Source: Ponticaulis sp. (GTDB lineage: Bacteria > Pseudomonadota > Alphaproteobacteria > Caulobacterales > Hyphomonadaceae). From it: DNA of 64,000 bases. The stretch is from assembly GCA_002723155.1 (NCBI GenBank), contig PBNO01000015.1, positions 248,001 through 312,000 on the forward strand. The letters run 5' to 3'. The notes below the pieces were generated by a model, which saw only the letters and a list, made by a program, of their open reading frames with translations, did not search any database and was not told the DNA's origin. Both the position numbers and the translations under genes were made by a program. Positions 25,663-34,706 of this stretch are shown one piece after another (the first letter of the stretch is position 1; every line of letters begins with the position of its first letter).

Positions 25663-28600
25663 ATGTTCAGAGAAATAAAAAGCACCTCACGTGCGAGAAG
25701 CAAAAAAAGCGCAAAGCAACGGCTTTTTATTCTCGATCCAGACCTGCAGATCGGTACCGGCCACAACTATCAGACATCTGTCCGTGTGGCTGCCAGTGCA
25801 GTCGAGTCCGGCTACGCTGTCACCATTCTGGCCAACCGCCATTTTCCCGAATCGAAAGCGCTTAACAAGAAGCTCGGCTTTTCAATCCGTGCGCATTTCA
25901 AAGCGCTGGCCTTTGATTTCCCGGGCATCTCGGAGGGCCGCCGCCGCATACCTGTCGAGTTTAACGACGAATACGAGCTGCATGACTGGGAAATCCATCT
26001 TCAGCAATTGCTCGCAATCGACGAAGAACTCCGCTTCACTGCGGACGACACATTCTACTGCCACACAGTCTCCACTCCGCTGGCGCACGCATGGTTTGTT
26101 TTCCTTATGCTGCGCCCGGACCATCTGCGTCCGAAACTGTATGCGCAAATCTACATTCTTCCGGAGCTCATTCAGGGCGAGCGCGTTGGCAACTATACCT
26201 TCTGCGACATCCTGAATAAGTATAACCAGCAGGGCTTTATCGGCCGTTACGCCTTCTTCCACACTGAGACGATCCGGCTACAGAAGACGTATGAAGAACA
26301 GGTCGGCCTGCACTTCCCGATGATGGTTGGCCCTCTGCCGGACCACTGTTTCGAACAACGGATGGGCGACGACCCACGCCCTGTTATCGCGTTCCTCGGC
26401 GAAGCGCGTCATGAGAAGGGTTTCCAGCTGCTTCCGGGCGTTATCGACCGGCTCATTCAGGAGCTGGGCGATGACTTCCAGAAAATCCGCTTCCAACTGC
26501 AGACCTTCTCCTCTCCGCTGAATGACACCGTCGAGATCAAGACGGCCCGTCGTACGCTGGAAAACCTCGCCAAGACGTACGACAACATCCAAATTCTTGG
26601 TAAGCTTTCAACCGAAGAATACCAGACGGCCATCGACGAAACCGATATCTGTTTCCTCGGCTATGAACCGGAATCCTACCGCATTCGCGGCTCCGGCGTT
26701 GCCGTTGAGATGCTGGCTGGCGGCAAAATGCTGCTCACCTCACCGGACATCGACGTTGCCGAAACATTCGACGGGTACAATCTCCTCGTCCCGACAGAAT
26801 TCTCCGCCGGTTCTTTCGCCGAGGCGCTGCTGAAGCAACTCAAAAAGGCGAAGTTTGACCGTGCGTCGCTGCGCGCAACCAAGAGCGGCCTGGAATACTA
26901 TGCAGAAAGTGGCTTCCTTGGCCGCCTGTTTGAACTGCATGAGAAAAACGCCGAGGGCTTTGATCAGCCACCGCTAAAAAATTATCAGGGCGCCGTCGTC
27001 TACCTCGCCATGGGCGGCGATTCAGGTGGCTCGGAGTTCGTCCAACGCGGACATTTGAAAGCGCTTAAAGATCTCGACGTTCTGACGATCATGATCGACA
27101 TTCCATGGCCGTTTCAGGACGCAAACAGCTATAATGCCTGGAAGAAAGAACGCGTCAGCCGCTTCTTCAAAAGCTGGGATGATTTCGAATTTCTGCCGCT
27201 GTTCGGTTCAATGCTCTCCGGCCGGATTGCAGAATCAGGTTTCTCAAATACGCAATATATGGACAAGCGCGAAAACCTCGCCCACTCAGCGCAGCGCTCC
27301 TATATGGAGCGGTTTTTCGGTCTGAACAGCACCACGAAAATGGCGCTCGAGCGATTTAATCTCAAAGGCATTTTCACAAACTATGCCTACTCTCTGCCAA
27401 TGGTCCGCAACATCTTCTCAGACGTTGATGCGCCTGTAGTGGTGGAACTTCATGACTGGCTGGAACACCAGAACCGCATCCGGCGCAAGCTCCGCGACAA
27501 AGACGATTTTGACACACGCTGGAACAATGAACTCGACAAGCGCGAGCGTCTCGATGAGCAGAAAACGTCTGAACTCGCAGATCACGCCATCGCGATCGCC
27601 GGTCCGCTCAAAGAAAGCTATGAGACCGAGAACAATAAGGTCGAAGTACTGCGTCCAATCCCGATTGCAGGGCTATGGGATCATCGGGTCGATATTTCGG
27701 ATCCGGTCGCATGTGAAACCTATCTGAAGGATAATATTCAGAAGAACGTCTACATGAAGACGGCCATGCTGCTGCACGATGTGGACACGGTTGAAGTCGA
27801 CCTGCTCTATGTTGGCACCAGTCACCCGGCGAACAATGTGTCGCTTCTCTCCTTCATCGAGAAGACCTTCCTGCCCTTCCTTGCGCCAAAAGGGTATCGC
27901 CTCTTCATCGCGGGTAGCATTTCGCGTGTTGTCAACGAAGTCGATGAAACGCAGCTGGCCAAGTATCCGACCTCCATCGTTCCATTAGGGCGCGTTGATG
28001 ATCTTGGTGTGATTTATCAGATGGCCAAAGTCACCGTGCTCTCGATTACCGAGGGCACAGGCTTCCCGACCAAAGTAATCGAGACGCTGAGCGACGGACA
28101 GGCTTTCGCGATCAACGACCGCGCGCTTTACGATCTGGCCGACGAAGCCAAAGAGTATTTCCACGTCGCCACCTCGCCTGAGGATATGGCTGACGATATT
28201 CTCAGCCTTCTGGAGAGCGAAGACGCCAGACGCCAGCGCGCTCAGGACGGCTTCCGTTTCGCCAGCAAATATTTCTCGCACGACCGCTACTATCAAAAGC
28301 TCGCCGAGTATTTCGAACTCAAGCCACCGGCAGAGCCGTACGAGGAAACCGTCGACGAACACCGCGAGGCTGTGCCTTTCCCCGTCCGCATCGAGGAAGA
28401 CGAGTTCTTCGAATTTGAGAGCAAAACCACCTACACGATCAACGGCCAGATTCTGAAGCATGACTTCATGCTGGGTGACTGGAGCTTCCCTGAAGCTGCG
28501 CACACCTGGATGGACGGTCGACGCGCGGGCTTCCTGTTGCGCGCCCCTAAGAATGCAGGTGTTCCGCATCGCATCTATCTAGCCGCGAGCACTGTGGGCG

Positions 28601-30057
28601 ATCTGGTCGCTTCCGGGCAGACTATGACCGTCCTTATCAACGGCGAAGAGATCGGCACCTATAAATTCAATAAGAACTTCATGCTGTTCGACATCGGCAT
28701 CCCACCGGGCGCAATCCTGCCAGGCGGAACGTTTGTTATGGAGTTCGTCGCCAAGCTCACGGCAGATGTTCCAGGTGACGTCCGTGATCTGTCCATCAGC
28801 GTCAAAGAACTCACTATCAAATGTGAAGAGGGCGCGGCTATCGCGCCTGCTCCCGAGCCTGCCGCACCGGTCGCGGCACCAGAACCAAAACCGGAACCGG
28901 TTGAACCGAAGTCAGACATTGTTCCAACGCCTGTCAAAGATGGCGAATGGCAATTTGTGTCCGCAGCATCCGGGTTTGACGGCACCTCCCTTGATGAGGG
29001 TTGGAGCCATATGGAAGCAGATGGCGTCTGGCTCGTCGGTTCGAGCGGCGTCATCCATGTCGGCTGGAACAGTTTCGATACTCCGAAGCGGGTTGAGATG
29101 TTCCTGTCTACGAAGACCCTCGCCCTCGATGAGGGCGCGTTGAATCTCGTCTTCTCGGTCAATGGCATCAAAGCACATGAAGAACTGATCGATACCGACC
29201 AACGCTCTATCCTGTTTGATATCCCGTCTGACGCCGTGTCTGATGATGATATCTATCGCATCGAGCTGGCACCGGATCGCAACTTCACGCCTGAAGGTGA
29301 TCTACGCACGCTGTCTGTAATGCTGTCAGGCTTCTCACTGGCCTCTTCCCTTTATCTGGCTTCGCATCCAGACAAGACGGATGCGCCGGCGCCTACAGAA
29401 CCTGAAGCGCCTGCGCCTGCGCCTGCTTTAGCCGAAACGCCGACAGCACCATCAACGCCTCATGATGGTCTCACTTCCGGTCGCGACTTTGAATCTGAGT
29501 TCATCATGATGGGGCGTGTTGCAGATATTCCTGTGAACACAGTCGTGAAGTCATCTCTGTCAGGCGGTCTCAGCACCGGGCAAATGGGTGACTGGAGCTT
29601 CCCTGAATCCGGCCACCAGTGGATGGAGGGCCGCGAAGCAGCGCTTGTCGTCAGGCCGGAAGATGGCTCGAGTAAGATCGAGAGCCTGAAGCTGGATATC
29701 TCTTTCTTCCGCGATCTGGTGATCAATGCGACGCCGTACAGAATTCGGGTAAATGGCGACCTCCAGCATGAAGACAGCGCCAAAGCTGGTGAGCAGCACC
29801 TCATCATTGATCTGCGTGAAGCTGAACCTGCAGAAACCTATCTGATCGAATTCATCATAGGCGGCGAAGGCGGCCTTGCTCAGGATGGCCGTCAATTGAG
29901 CCTTTGCCTGAATGGTGTCGCAATTTACGATCATCTTGTTACACCAACGCCCGAAGCAACCGATCGCGGCATCGCGACCGGCATTTCTGCCGCGCGCCTA
30001 CGTCAGCGGGTTGTCGAAGGAATCAAACGCCGGATTACAAACCGTAGTCTGCGCTAG
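25663..30057 (+). CDS. Giant bifunctional glycosyltransferase with three C-terminal beta-sandwich-like modules
   Basis: A 1464-residue protein. Residues of about 20-420 form one GT-B (GT4-like) module (FILDPDLQIGTGHNYQTSVR; IAFLGEARHEKGFQLLPGVI; RIRGSGVAVEMLAGGKMLLT). Residues of about 440-890 form a second (VYLAMGGDSGGSEFVQRGHL; LFIAGSISRVV; ITEGTGFPTKVIETLSDGQA). Then come three beta-rich modules: A (about 905-1056, GDWSFPEAAHTWMDGRRAGF), B (about 1089-1228, EGWSHMEADGVWL) and C (about 1266-1428, GDWSFPESGHQWMEGREAAL), separated by Pro/Ala/Glu-rich linkers, and a basic tail. There is no signal or membrane segment, so it is probably cytosolic or membrane-associated. It sits directly before a lipoprotein and the Wzm/Wzt exporter genes. 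It likely builds two linkages of the exported glycan, with the modules binding sugar or controlling length; the latter is inference. Confidence 0.85.
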   Translation: MFREIKSTSRARSKKSAKQRLFILDPDLQIGTGHNYQTSVRVAASAVESGYAVTILANRHFPESKALNKKLGFSIRAHFKALAFDFPGISEGRRRIPVEFNDEYELHDWEIHLQQLLAIDEELRFTADDTFYCHTVSTPLAHAWFVFLMLRPDHLRPKLYAQIYILPELIQGERVGNYTFCDILNKYNQQGFIGRYAFFHTETIRLQKTYEEQVGLHFPMMVGPLPDHCFEQRMGDDPRPVIAFLGEARHEKGFQLLPGVIDRLIQELGDDFQKIRFQLQTFSSPLNDTVEIKTARRTLENLAKTYDNIQILGKLSTEEYQTAIDETDICFLGYEPESYRIRGSGVAVEMLAGGKMLLTSPDIDVAETFDGYNLLVPTEFSAGSFAEALLKQLKKAKFDRASLRATKSGLEYYAESGFLGRLFELHEKNAEGFDQPPLKNYQGAVVYLAMGGDSGGSEFVQRGHLKALKDLDVLTIMIDIPWPFQDANSYNAWKKERVSRFFKSWDDFEFLPLFGSMLSGRIAESGFSNTQYMDKRENLAHSAQRSYMERFFGLNSTTKMALERFNLKGIFTNYAYSLPMVRNIFSDVDAPVVVELHDWLEHQNRIRRKLRDKDDFDTRWNNELDKRERLDEQKTSELADHAIAIAGPLKESYETENNKVEVLRPIPIAGLWDHRVDISDPVACETYLKDNIQKNVYMKTAMLLHDVDTVEVDLLYVGTSHPANNVSLLSFIEKTFLPFLAPKGYRLFIAGSISRVVNEVDETQLAKYPTSIVPLGRVDDLGVIYQMAKVTVLSITEGTGFPTKVIETLSDGQAFAINDRALYDLADEAKEYFHVATSPEDMADDILSLLESEDARRQRAQDGFRFASKYFSHDRYYQKLAEYFELKPPAEPYEETVDEHREAVPFPVRIEEDEFFEFESKTTYTINGQILKHDFMLGDWSFPEAAHTWMDGRRAGFLLRAPKNAGVPHRIYLAASTVGDLVASGQTMTVLINGEEIGTYKFNKNFMLFDIGIPPGAILPGGTFVMEFVAKLTADVPGDVRDLSISVKELTIKCEEGAAIAPAPEPAAPVAAPEPKPEPVEPKSDIVPTPVKDGEWQFVSAASGFDGTSLDEGWSHMEADGVWLVGSSGVIHVGWNSFDTPKRVEMFLSTKTLALDEGALNLVFSVNGIKAHEELIDTDQRSILFDIPSDAVSDDDIYRIELAPDRNFTPEGDLRTLSVMLSGFSLASSLYLASHPDKTDAPAPTEPEAPAPAPALAETPTAPSTPHDGLTSGRDFESEFIMMGRVADIPVNTVVKSSLSGGLSTGQMGDWSFPESGHQWMEGREAALVVRPEDGSSKIESLKLDISFFRDLVINATPYRIRVNGDLQHEDSAKAGEQHLIIDLREAEPAETYLIEFIIGGEGGLAQDGRQLSLCLNGVAIYDHLVTPTPEATDRGIATGISAARLRQRVVEGIKRRITNRSLR

Positions 30058-30075
30058 AAACCGAGGAATTTAGAT

Positions 30076-30651
30076 ATGAGCCGACACGCTCCTGTCCTGA
30101 CCGCTCTTTTGTTCAGCATCGGCCTCGCGGCCTGCGGCAATGGCAGCGAAACGCCTGCAAGCGAAGATGTTGCGGCCTCCGCCCCACCCGTTGAAGAAAC
30201 AGCGACCCCGTCACTTTTTGCGAACGGTATCGTTTCCGGCGATGGTGTGCTTGAGGGCGAATATGCGCCCAAGCATGACGGCGGCTGGATGTCGTCGGAA
30301 AGCATGCTGATCGAACTCAACCTGACACGAAGTCAGGGCGCTATCGTGGTGAGCTACACGCCTTACTTCCCGACAAATGGAGACATCGAATCCCGCTTGG
30401 TCAGTTTCCAATTCAACGATGACGAGCCGGTCGTCGCGGAAATCGCCTTTGCCGACATGGAATCACGCTACCAGACGAAGCAAGTTGAAATCCCGTTCAG
30501 CGTCGACACCAGCGAAACGACAGGCCTTCTCCGCATTAGCGGTGAACAGCTTGGCAGCCCGGCTGATTTCGGCGAAGGGGACGACATTCGCAACCATGTC
30601 GCCTATATCCGTGAAATCGATATCGTATCCGGAACAGTTGCTCCGGAATAA
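30076..30651 (+). CDS. Predicted lipoprotein of the glycan-export locus
   Basis: A 191-residue lipoprotein with leader APVLTALLFSIGLAACG (lipobox LAAC), an acidic and Ala-rich linker, then a beta-rich domain of about 140 residues (GGWMSSESMLIELNL, GAIVVSYTPYFPTNG, RLVSFQFNDDEPVVAEIAFA). The strand order and the opening W segment recall the modules at the end of the giant glycosyltransferase 19 bases upstream, but the short motif GDWSFPE is not kept. It is probably co-transcribed with that gene and the exporter. It may act on the periplasmic side of the exporter, in the inner or outer membrane. No named family is recognised. Confidence 0.75.
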   Translation: MSRHAPVLTALLFSIGLAACGNGSETPASEDVAASAPPVEETATPSLFANGIVSGDGVLEGEYAPKHDGGWMSSESMLIELNLTRSQGAIVVSYTPYFPTNGDIESRLVSFQFNDDEPVVAEIAFADMESRYQTKQVEIPFSVDTSETTGLLRISGEQLGSPADFGEGDDIRNHVAYIREIDIVSGTVAPE

Positions 30652-30686
30652 ACCGAGCTTCCGAACAACAGGACGCCTCTTCGCGT

Positions 30687-31529
30687 ATGAATGAACTCAC
30701 CCGCATCCAGCCTGAAAGCGCTGCCTCTTCAAACACGTTTTCTTCAAAGACGCTGCTGGACGAATTCAGACAGACGCTGTCCTTACGCCGTTTCTGGCTC
30801 GGGTTTGCCTGGGAAGATATCAAGACCAGCTATCGCCGGACCTTTTTCGGCGTGCTCTGGATCACGATCACCTTCCTCGCTTTCGTGGGCGTGAAAGCGC
30901 TGATCTTCATGCCGATCATGGAGAGCCCGCGCGGCCCCAATTATTTCATTCTGTACCTGACATTCGGCGTTCTGGTCTGGCAGTTCATGAATAACATTGT
31001 GAACTCGGCCACCACGATCTTTCAGGGGTTTGAAGGGTGGATTCGAAACGATCCGATCCCGATCTCCGGCTACCCTGTGATCATTGTCATACGCTGCCTG
31101 TTCAACCTGTTCCTGACAGCAATCGCGGCAGTCGCTGTACTGGCCTTCTATCGCTATCCGGTTGGCCTGGCCGCGCTGACTTTGATCCCCGCGCTCTTCC
31201 TGACGATCTGGACCTCTTATGCGGTGACGCTGCTTATTGGCGTGATTTCGCTGCGGTTCCGTGACTTCGGCCAGTTCATGCAGACGACCATGCGCGTCAC
31301 ATTCTTTCTGACGCCGATCTTCTGGTTTCCCGAAGCCCTGCCAAACGCGATGAAATATCTCTGGTGGAACCCGTTCACCCACTTCCTGTGGCTGTTCAGA
31401 ACGCCAGTGCTCGACAATGAAATTCCCGTCGACAGCTGGATTTTCACATCCGTGCTGGCGCTGATCGTGACGGTTCTGGCATTCGCTCTCTATGCGCGCT
31501 TCCGCAAGCGCATGGTCTTCTGGTTCTAG
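30687..31529 (+). CDS. wzm: ABC-2 type polysaccharide/polyol export permease (Wzm/KpsM-like)
   Basis: The membrane half of an ABC exporter for surface polysaccharide. The 280-residue protein has six hydrophobic segments and ends in a short basic tail. Typical features are FAWEDIKTSYRRTFFGVLWI near the N-terminus (the interfacial helix and RR-x-x-x-G-x-x-W motif), LTFGVLVWQFMNNIVNSATT, and, near the C-terminus, PIFWFPEALPNAMKYLWWNP and PFTHFLWLFRTPVL. These are the conserved positions of the ABC-2 O-antigen/capsule family. It pairs with the ATPase gene 9 bases downstream. No good ribosome site precedes the ATG at 30687. Confidence 0.93.
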   Translation: MNELTRIQPESAASSNTFSSKTLLDEFRQTLSLRRFWLGFAWEDIKTSYRRTFFGVLWITITFLAFVGVKALIFMPIMESPRGPNYFILYLTFGVLVWQFMNNIVNSATTIFQGFEGWIRNDPIPISGYPVIIVIRCLFNLFLTAIAAVAVLAFYRYPVGLAALTLIPALFLTIWTSYAVTLLIGVISLRFRDFGQFMQTTMRVTFFLTPIFWFPEALPNAMKYLWWNPFTHFLWLFRTPVLDNEIPVDSWIFTSVLALIVTVLAFALYARFRKRMVFWF

Positions 31530-31538
31530 GGGCGCATC

Positions 31539-32321
31539 ATGGTTCATCTAATCGCCAGAGACGTAACAATCGCCTATCCGGTCATCGGCCTGAACAAGCC
31601 CGAAGAACGCGTAAGTTCCGACGGGTCCGGCCGTGGTGACGTGGTCGCGCGTCAGAAGCGTTCATTCATTCTCGCGGTCGATAATTTCAACGTCGATCTT
31701 CGCGCTGGTGCGCGCCTCGGCATTATCGGACGCAACGGTTCAGGCAAGTCGACCATTCTGCGCGCGCTTGCCGGCATTTATACGCCGACAGCGGGCACGG
31801 TTGAGACGCAGGGCCAGATTTCTTCTCTGCTCAATGTAGGCCTCGGCACGCGTGCTGAATCGACAGGGCGCCAGAATATCTATCTGCGCGGCTATATGCG
31901 TGGTCTGAACAAAGACCAGATTGCTGAAGTCGAGCAGGAAATCATCGATTTCTCCGAGCTTGGCGACTTCATCGACATGCCGGTGCGGACCTATTCGTCT
32001 GGTATGGCCATGCGGCTGTCATTCTCCATCGCGACAACCTTCTCTCCGGAGATCTTGCTGCTCGACGAATGGATTGGTGTCGGCGATCGCGATTTTCAGG
32101 AAAAAGCGCGCGACCGTATGAAGAGCCTTCTGGAGTTCTCCGGCATCACCGTACTCTGCAGCCACAACACACGCATCATTCGCGAGGCCTGTAATCGAGT
32201 GATCTGGCTGGATAAGGGGCGCACCATGATGGATGGCGCACCTGAAGACGTGCTTGCCCAGTATGAAAATGCACGCCGCATAAAACGCGTAAGTCCGAAA
32301 AAGCTGGAAAACAAAGCATAA
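31539..32321 (+). CDS. wzt: ABC transporter ATPase for polysaccharide export (Wzt/KpsT-like)
   Basis: The ATPase of the Wzm/Wzt exporter, with all motifs: Walker A GRNGSGKST (64-72), signature YSSGM (152-156), Walker B EILLLDE (171-177) and H-loop His209. At 260 residues it is the short form: it lacks the C-terminal beta-sandwich domain that O-antigen Wzt proteins use to recognise the capped glycan. It follows the permease by 9 bases, with AGGGG before the ATG, and ends at a strong terminator, so it closes the operon. Confidence 0.95.
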   Translation: MVHLIARDVTIAYPVIGLNKPEERVSSDGSGRGDVVARQKRSFILAVDNFNVDLRAGARLGIIGRNGSGKSTILRALAGIYTPTAGTVETQGQISSLLNVGLGTRAESTGRQNIYLRGYMRGLNKDQIAEVEQEIIDFSELGDFIDMPVRTYSSGMAMRLSFSIATTFSPEILLLDEWIGVGDRDFQEKARDRMKSLLEFSGITVLCSHNTRIIREACNRVIWLDKGRTMMDGAPEDVLAQYENARRIKRVSPKKLENKA

Positions 32322-32326
32322 AAAAA

Positions 32327-32348
32327 GCGCCGCAGTCTCCTGCGGCGC
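32327..32348. terminator. Bidirectional terminator between wzt and the peroxiredoxin gene
   Basis: The stem GCGCCGCAG / CTGCGGCGC has a short loop. On the minus strand it is followed by a run of seven T, on the plus strand by AATTCTTT. It ends both convergent transcripts. Confidence 0.9.
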
Positions 32349-32370
32349 AATTCTTTAAGCTGGGCGGTGC

Positions 32371-32853
32371 TTAGAGCTTGCCGAGCATGTAATCCGCGCT
32401 GGAAACTTCAAAGCTCGGGCCTTCTTCAACATTCAGCTGCTCGACCACACCGTCTTTTACGACCATGGAATAGCGGCGCGAACGCTTGCCCATGCCGAAG
32501 CCGGAACCGTCCATTTCAAGGCCGATCGCATCAGCAAAAGCGCCATTGCCATCTGCGAGCATAACAACGTCTTCGCCAACAGACTGGTCTTTGCCCCAGG
32601 CATCCATAACGAATACGTCGTTAACGGATGTGCAGGCGATTGTGTCGATGCCTTTAGCTTTCAGGTCACCCGCTTTCTCTTTGAAACCCGGCAGGTGCTT
32701 AGCGGAGCAAGTAGGCGTGAACGCGCCAGGAACTGCGAAAAGCGCAACGGTTTTGCCAGCAAAGAAGTCAGCAGACGCGACCGGCTCAGGGCCGCTTGCA
32801 CCCATCGTCATGAAAGTTGTTTCAGGTAGTTTATCGCCGACAGAAATGCTCAC
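32371..32853 (-). CDS. Peroxiredoxin, Prx5 type
   Basis: A thiol peroxidase of the PRDX5/AhpC-TSA group that reduces hydroperoxides. The 160-residue protein has the peroxidatic cysteine C49 in FAVPGAFTPTCSAKHLPGF. A second cysteine, C74 (IACTSVND), is at the position of the extra cysteine of human PRDX5. DAWGKDQSV and the glycine-rich FGMGKRSRRYSMVV are typical. There is no signal peptide, so it is cytoplasmic. The start is a GTG with GGAG upstream. It may use glutathione/glutaredoxin, which would fit gshA in this window; that is inference. Confidence 0.93.
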   Translation of the reverse strand: MSISVGDKLPETTFMTMGASGPEPVASADFFAGKTVALFAVPGAFTPTCSAKHLPGFKEKAGDLKAKGIDTIACTSVNDVFVMDAWGKDQSVGEDVVMLADGNGAFADAIGLEMDGSGFGMGKRSRRYSMVVKDGVVEQLNVEEGPSFEVSSADYMLGKL

Positions 32854-33010
32854 GTTCGGGTCTCCTCAGGTCAGGTTTGTTTCATCTAGCCTTACCGAAA
32901 TGCGATGGCTCGCGCCAGTGTGAACCGTCCCCTAGTCGCGATTGTGTGACCTGCCACTTGCCAGAATGCCTGCTTCGGGAGACGATAGCGTCAATTCTTC
33001 TGGAGCTATG

Positions 33011-33586
33011 ATGGAATTGCAGGAAACCGAAGGACTGATAGGCAAACTGCTCATCGCAATGCCCGGCATTGATGATGAGCGCTTTGAGAAATCTGTCATT
33101 CTGCTCTGCGCCCACACCGAAGAGCACGCCATGGGCATCGTCCTGAATAAGGAAATGGGCGATCTGCGCCTGCCAGACCTGCTCGACCAGCTGAATGTGC
33201 CCATTATCGGCCTGTTACCGGATGAACCCGTGCTTCATGGCGGCCCTGTCGGTCAGGATCGCGGCTTCGTTATTCATTCTGAAGACTTTGAAAGCGCAGG
33301 TGCGACGGTCAACATCACTGATGGGCTACGTCTCACTGCGACCAAAGAAGTCCTGAACGCGATTGCGTCAGCTGACCCGCCGAATCGCAGCCGGTTGGCG
33401 CTTGGCTATTCAGGCTGGGGGCCGAATCAGCTCGAAGCCGAATTGAAGCAGAATGTCTGGCTCGTCGCAGATGCCGACGAGGACATCATCTTCGACACAG
33501 ACTTTGATGAAAAATGGGAACGAGCGATGAAAAAGCTCGGCGTCTCTCCATCCCAGCTTCAGCCGGGCACAGCGGGCCGCGCCTAG
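33011..33586 (+). CDS. YqgE/AlgH family protein (UPF0301)
   Basis: A 191-residue cytoplasmic protein of the UPF0301 family: GLIGKLLIAMPGIDDERFEK, SVILLCAHTEEHAMGIVLNK, PVLHGGPVGQDRGFVIHS and SRLALGYSGWGPNQLEAELK are the family blocks. I use the ATG at 33011, which has GGAG five bases upstream; the adjacent ATG at 33008 is too close. The function is not settled; some members affect alginate or other gene expression. It overlaps the convergent EAL gene by 4 bases. Confidence 0.94.
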   Translation: MELQETEGLIGKLLIAMPGIDDERFEKSVILLCAHTEEHAMGIVLNKEMGDLRLPDLLDQLNVPIIGLLPDEPVLHGGPVGQDRGFVIHSEDFESAGATVNITDGLRLTATKEVLNAIASADPPNRSRLALGYSGWGPNQLEAELKQNVWLVADADEDIIFDTDFDEKWERAMKKLGVSPSQLQPGTAGRA

Positions 33587-34680
33587 GCTGGCTCGAACCC
33601 TTCGTTTTTCAGATAGCTGATCACATCGCTGCGCGTCATCGGGCGGGCATAGGCGTAGCCCTGCACATAGTCACAGCCAATATTCTGCAGGAAAGCCACT
33701 TTGGATTTGTCTTCAACGCCCTCCGCGGTGATCGACATGCCCAGCTCGCGTGCCAGCTTGCAGACACCCTTCAGCACAGTATCCACGCGCGGTGAGCCCG
33801 CCATCTGGGTGAGCTGCGGATCAAGCTTGATCGCACTCGCCGGAATAGCTGCCAGCCAGGCCAGCGACGAATGGCCAGACCCAAAGTCATCCAGAATAAG
33901 CGTCACGCCGGATGCACTGAGCGCTGCCGCTGCGGCAACGCCATCATCGAAATCGCGCAGCGCCGCCTGCTCGGTCAGCTCAATACGCAAAGCCTCTTTC
34001 GCAAATCGGCCCTGCCCCATCAGGTCTTCTACGGTCTGGATCACGTCAGCCTGAAACAGGTCACTGCCGGTCAGATTGACCTGCGCATGTACAGGATGTG
34101 CAGGGAATGCCGATGACCACTCACAAAGCCCATCACCTGTTTGCCTCAACATTTCGATGGCCAGATCCGACCCCGTGAACGGATGCCCGGAGATGGAGAA
34201 TTCGCCGACCGGGCGCAGTTTATTGTCATCATCGCGCCAACGGGCGAGCGCCTCAAAGCCGACCGGTTTTTCATCAGCAATACGAATTATCGGCTGGAAG
34301 ACGGCTTCGATGGCAGGCCGTGCGCGCACATCATCGACAGCGTCCGCCAGGAATAGAAGACCCCGCGCCTCTCCGTCTTCACCGCGCGCCCCAACCATGC
34401 GGAAACGGCGACCATCCGCCATAAGCAAGAGAAGCGAAATATGTCCCTGACGGGAGGTCAGCGCACCCTCAAGCGCACGAGTCGACAGCCCTTTCAGCAG
34501 CGACTGAAATGCACCAAGCTTCCAGTCACCTTCAATTTCAGGAATCACAGCCGCGCCATGCGCTCGGATACGCAGATGTCCTGACGCCGGGTTCCAGTCC
34601 CACACGCTGACACGCGCAGCTTCCAGAGCTGCACTGCGATCAGGGGCTAGTTCGGACGGGTTATACTGCGCGTCACTCAT
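33583..34680 (-). CDS. EAL-domain c-di-GMP phosphodiesterase
   Basis: A 365-residue cytosolic protein. The N-terminal third is PAS-like (VWDWNPASGHLRIRAHG; RFRMVGARGEDG). The EAL domain follows with all usual catalytic and metal-binding positions: FEALARW, QVNLTGSDL, LRIELTEQA, LILDDFGSGHSS, IKLDPQL, TAEGVED and YVQGYAYARPM. It should therefore hydrolyse c-di-GMP. No GGDEF domain is present. The ATG at 34680 (GGAG six bases upstream) is preferred to the one at 34698. c-di-GMP commonly controls surface polysaccharide and motility, so a link with the glycan locus is possible but not shown by the sequence. Confidence 0.93.
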   Translation of the reverse strand: MSDAQYNPSELAPDRSAALEAARVSVWDWNPASGHLRIRAHGAAVIPEIEGDWKLGAFQSLLKGLSTRALEGALTSRQGHISLLLLMADGRRFRMVGARGEDGEARGLLFLADAVDDVRARPAIEAVFQPIIRIADEKPVGFEALARWRDDDNKLRPVGEFSISGHPFTGSDLAIEMLRQTGDGLCEWSSAFPAHPVHAQVNLTGSDLFQADVIQTVEDLMGQGRFAKEALRIELTEQAALRDFDDGVAAAAALSASGVTLILDDFGSGHSSLAWLAAIPASAIKLDPQLTQMAGSPRVDTVLKGVCKLARELGMSITAEGVEDKSKVAFLQNIGCDYVQGYAYARPMTRSDVISYLKNEGFEPA

Positions 34681-34706
34681 ACTTTGCTCCACGACCATAC
34701 CGGCGG

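Noticed and set aside
30783..31547. A 254-codon minus-strand frame opposite the exporter permease
   Set aside because: Its composition (very rich in Gln, Glu, Arg, His) is the reverse complement of a membrane-protein gene.
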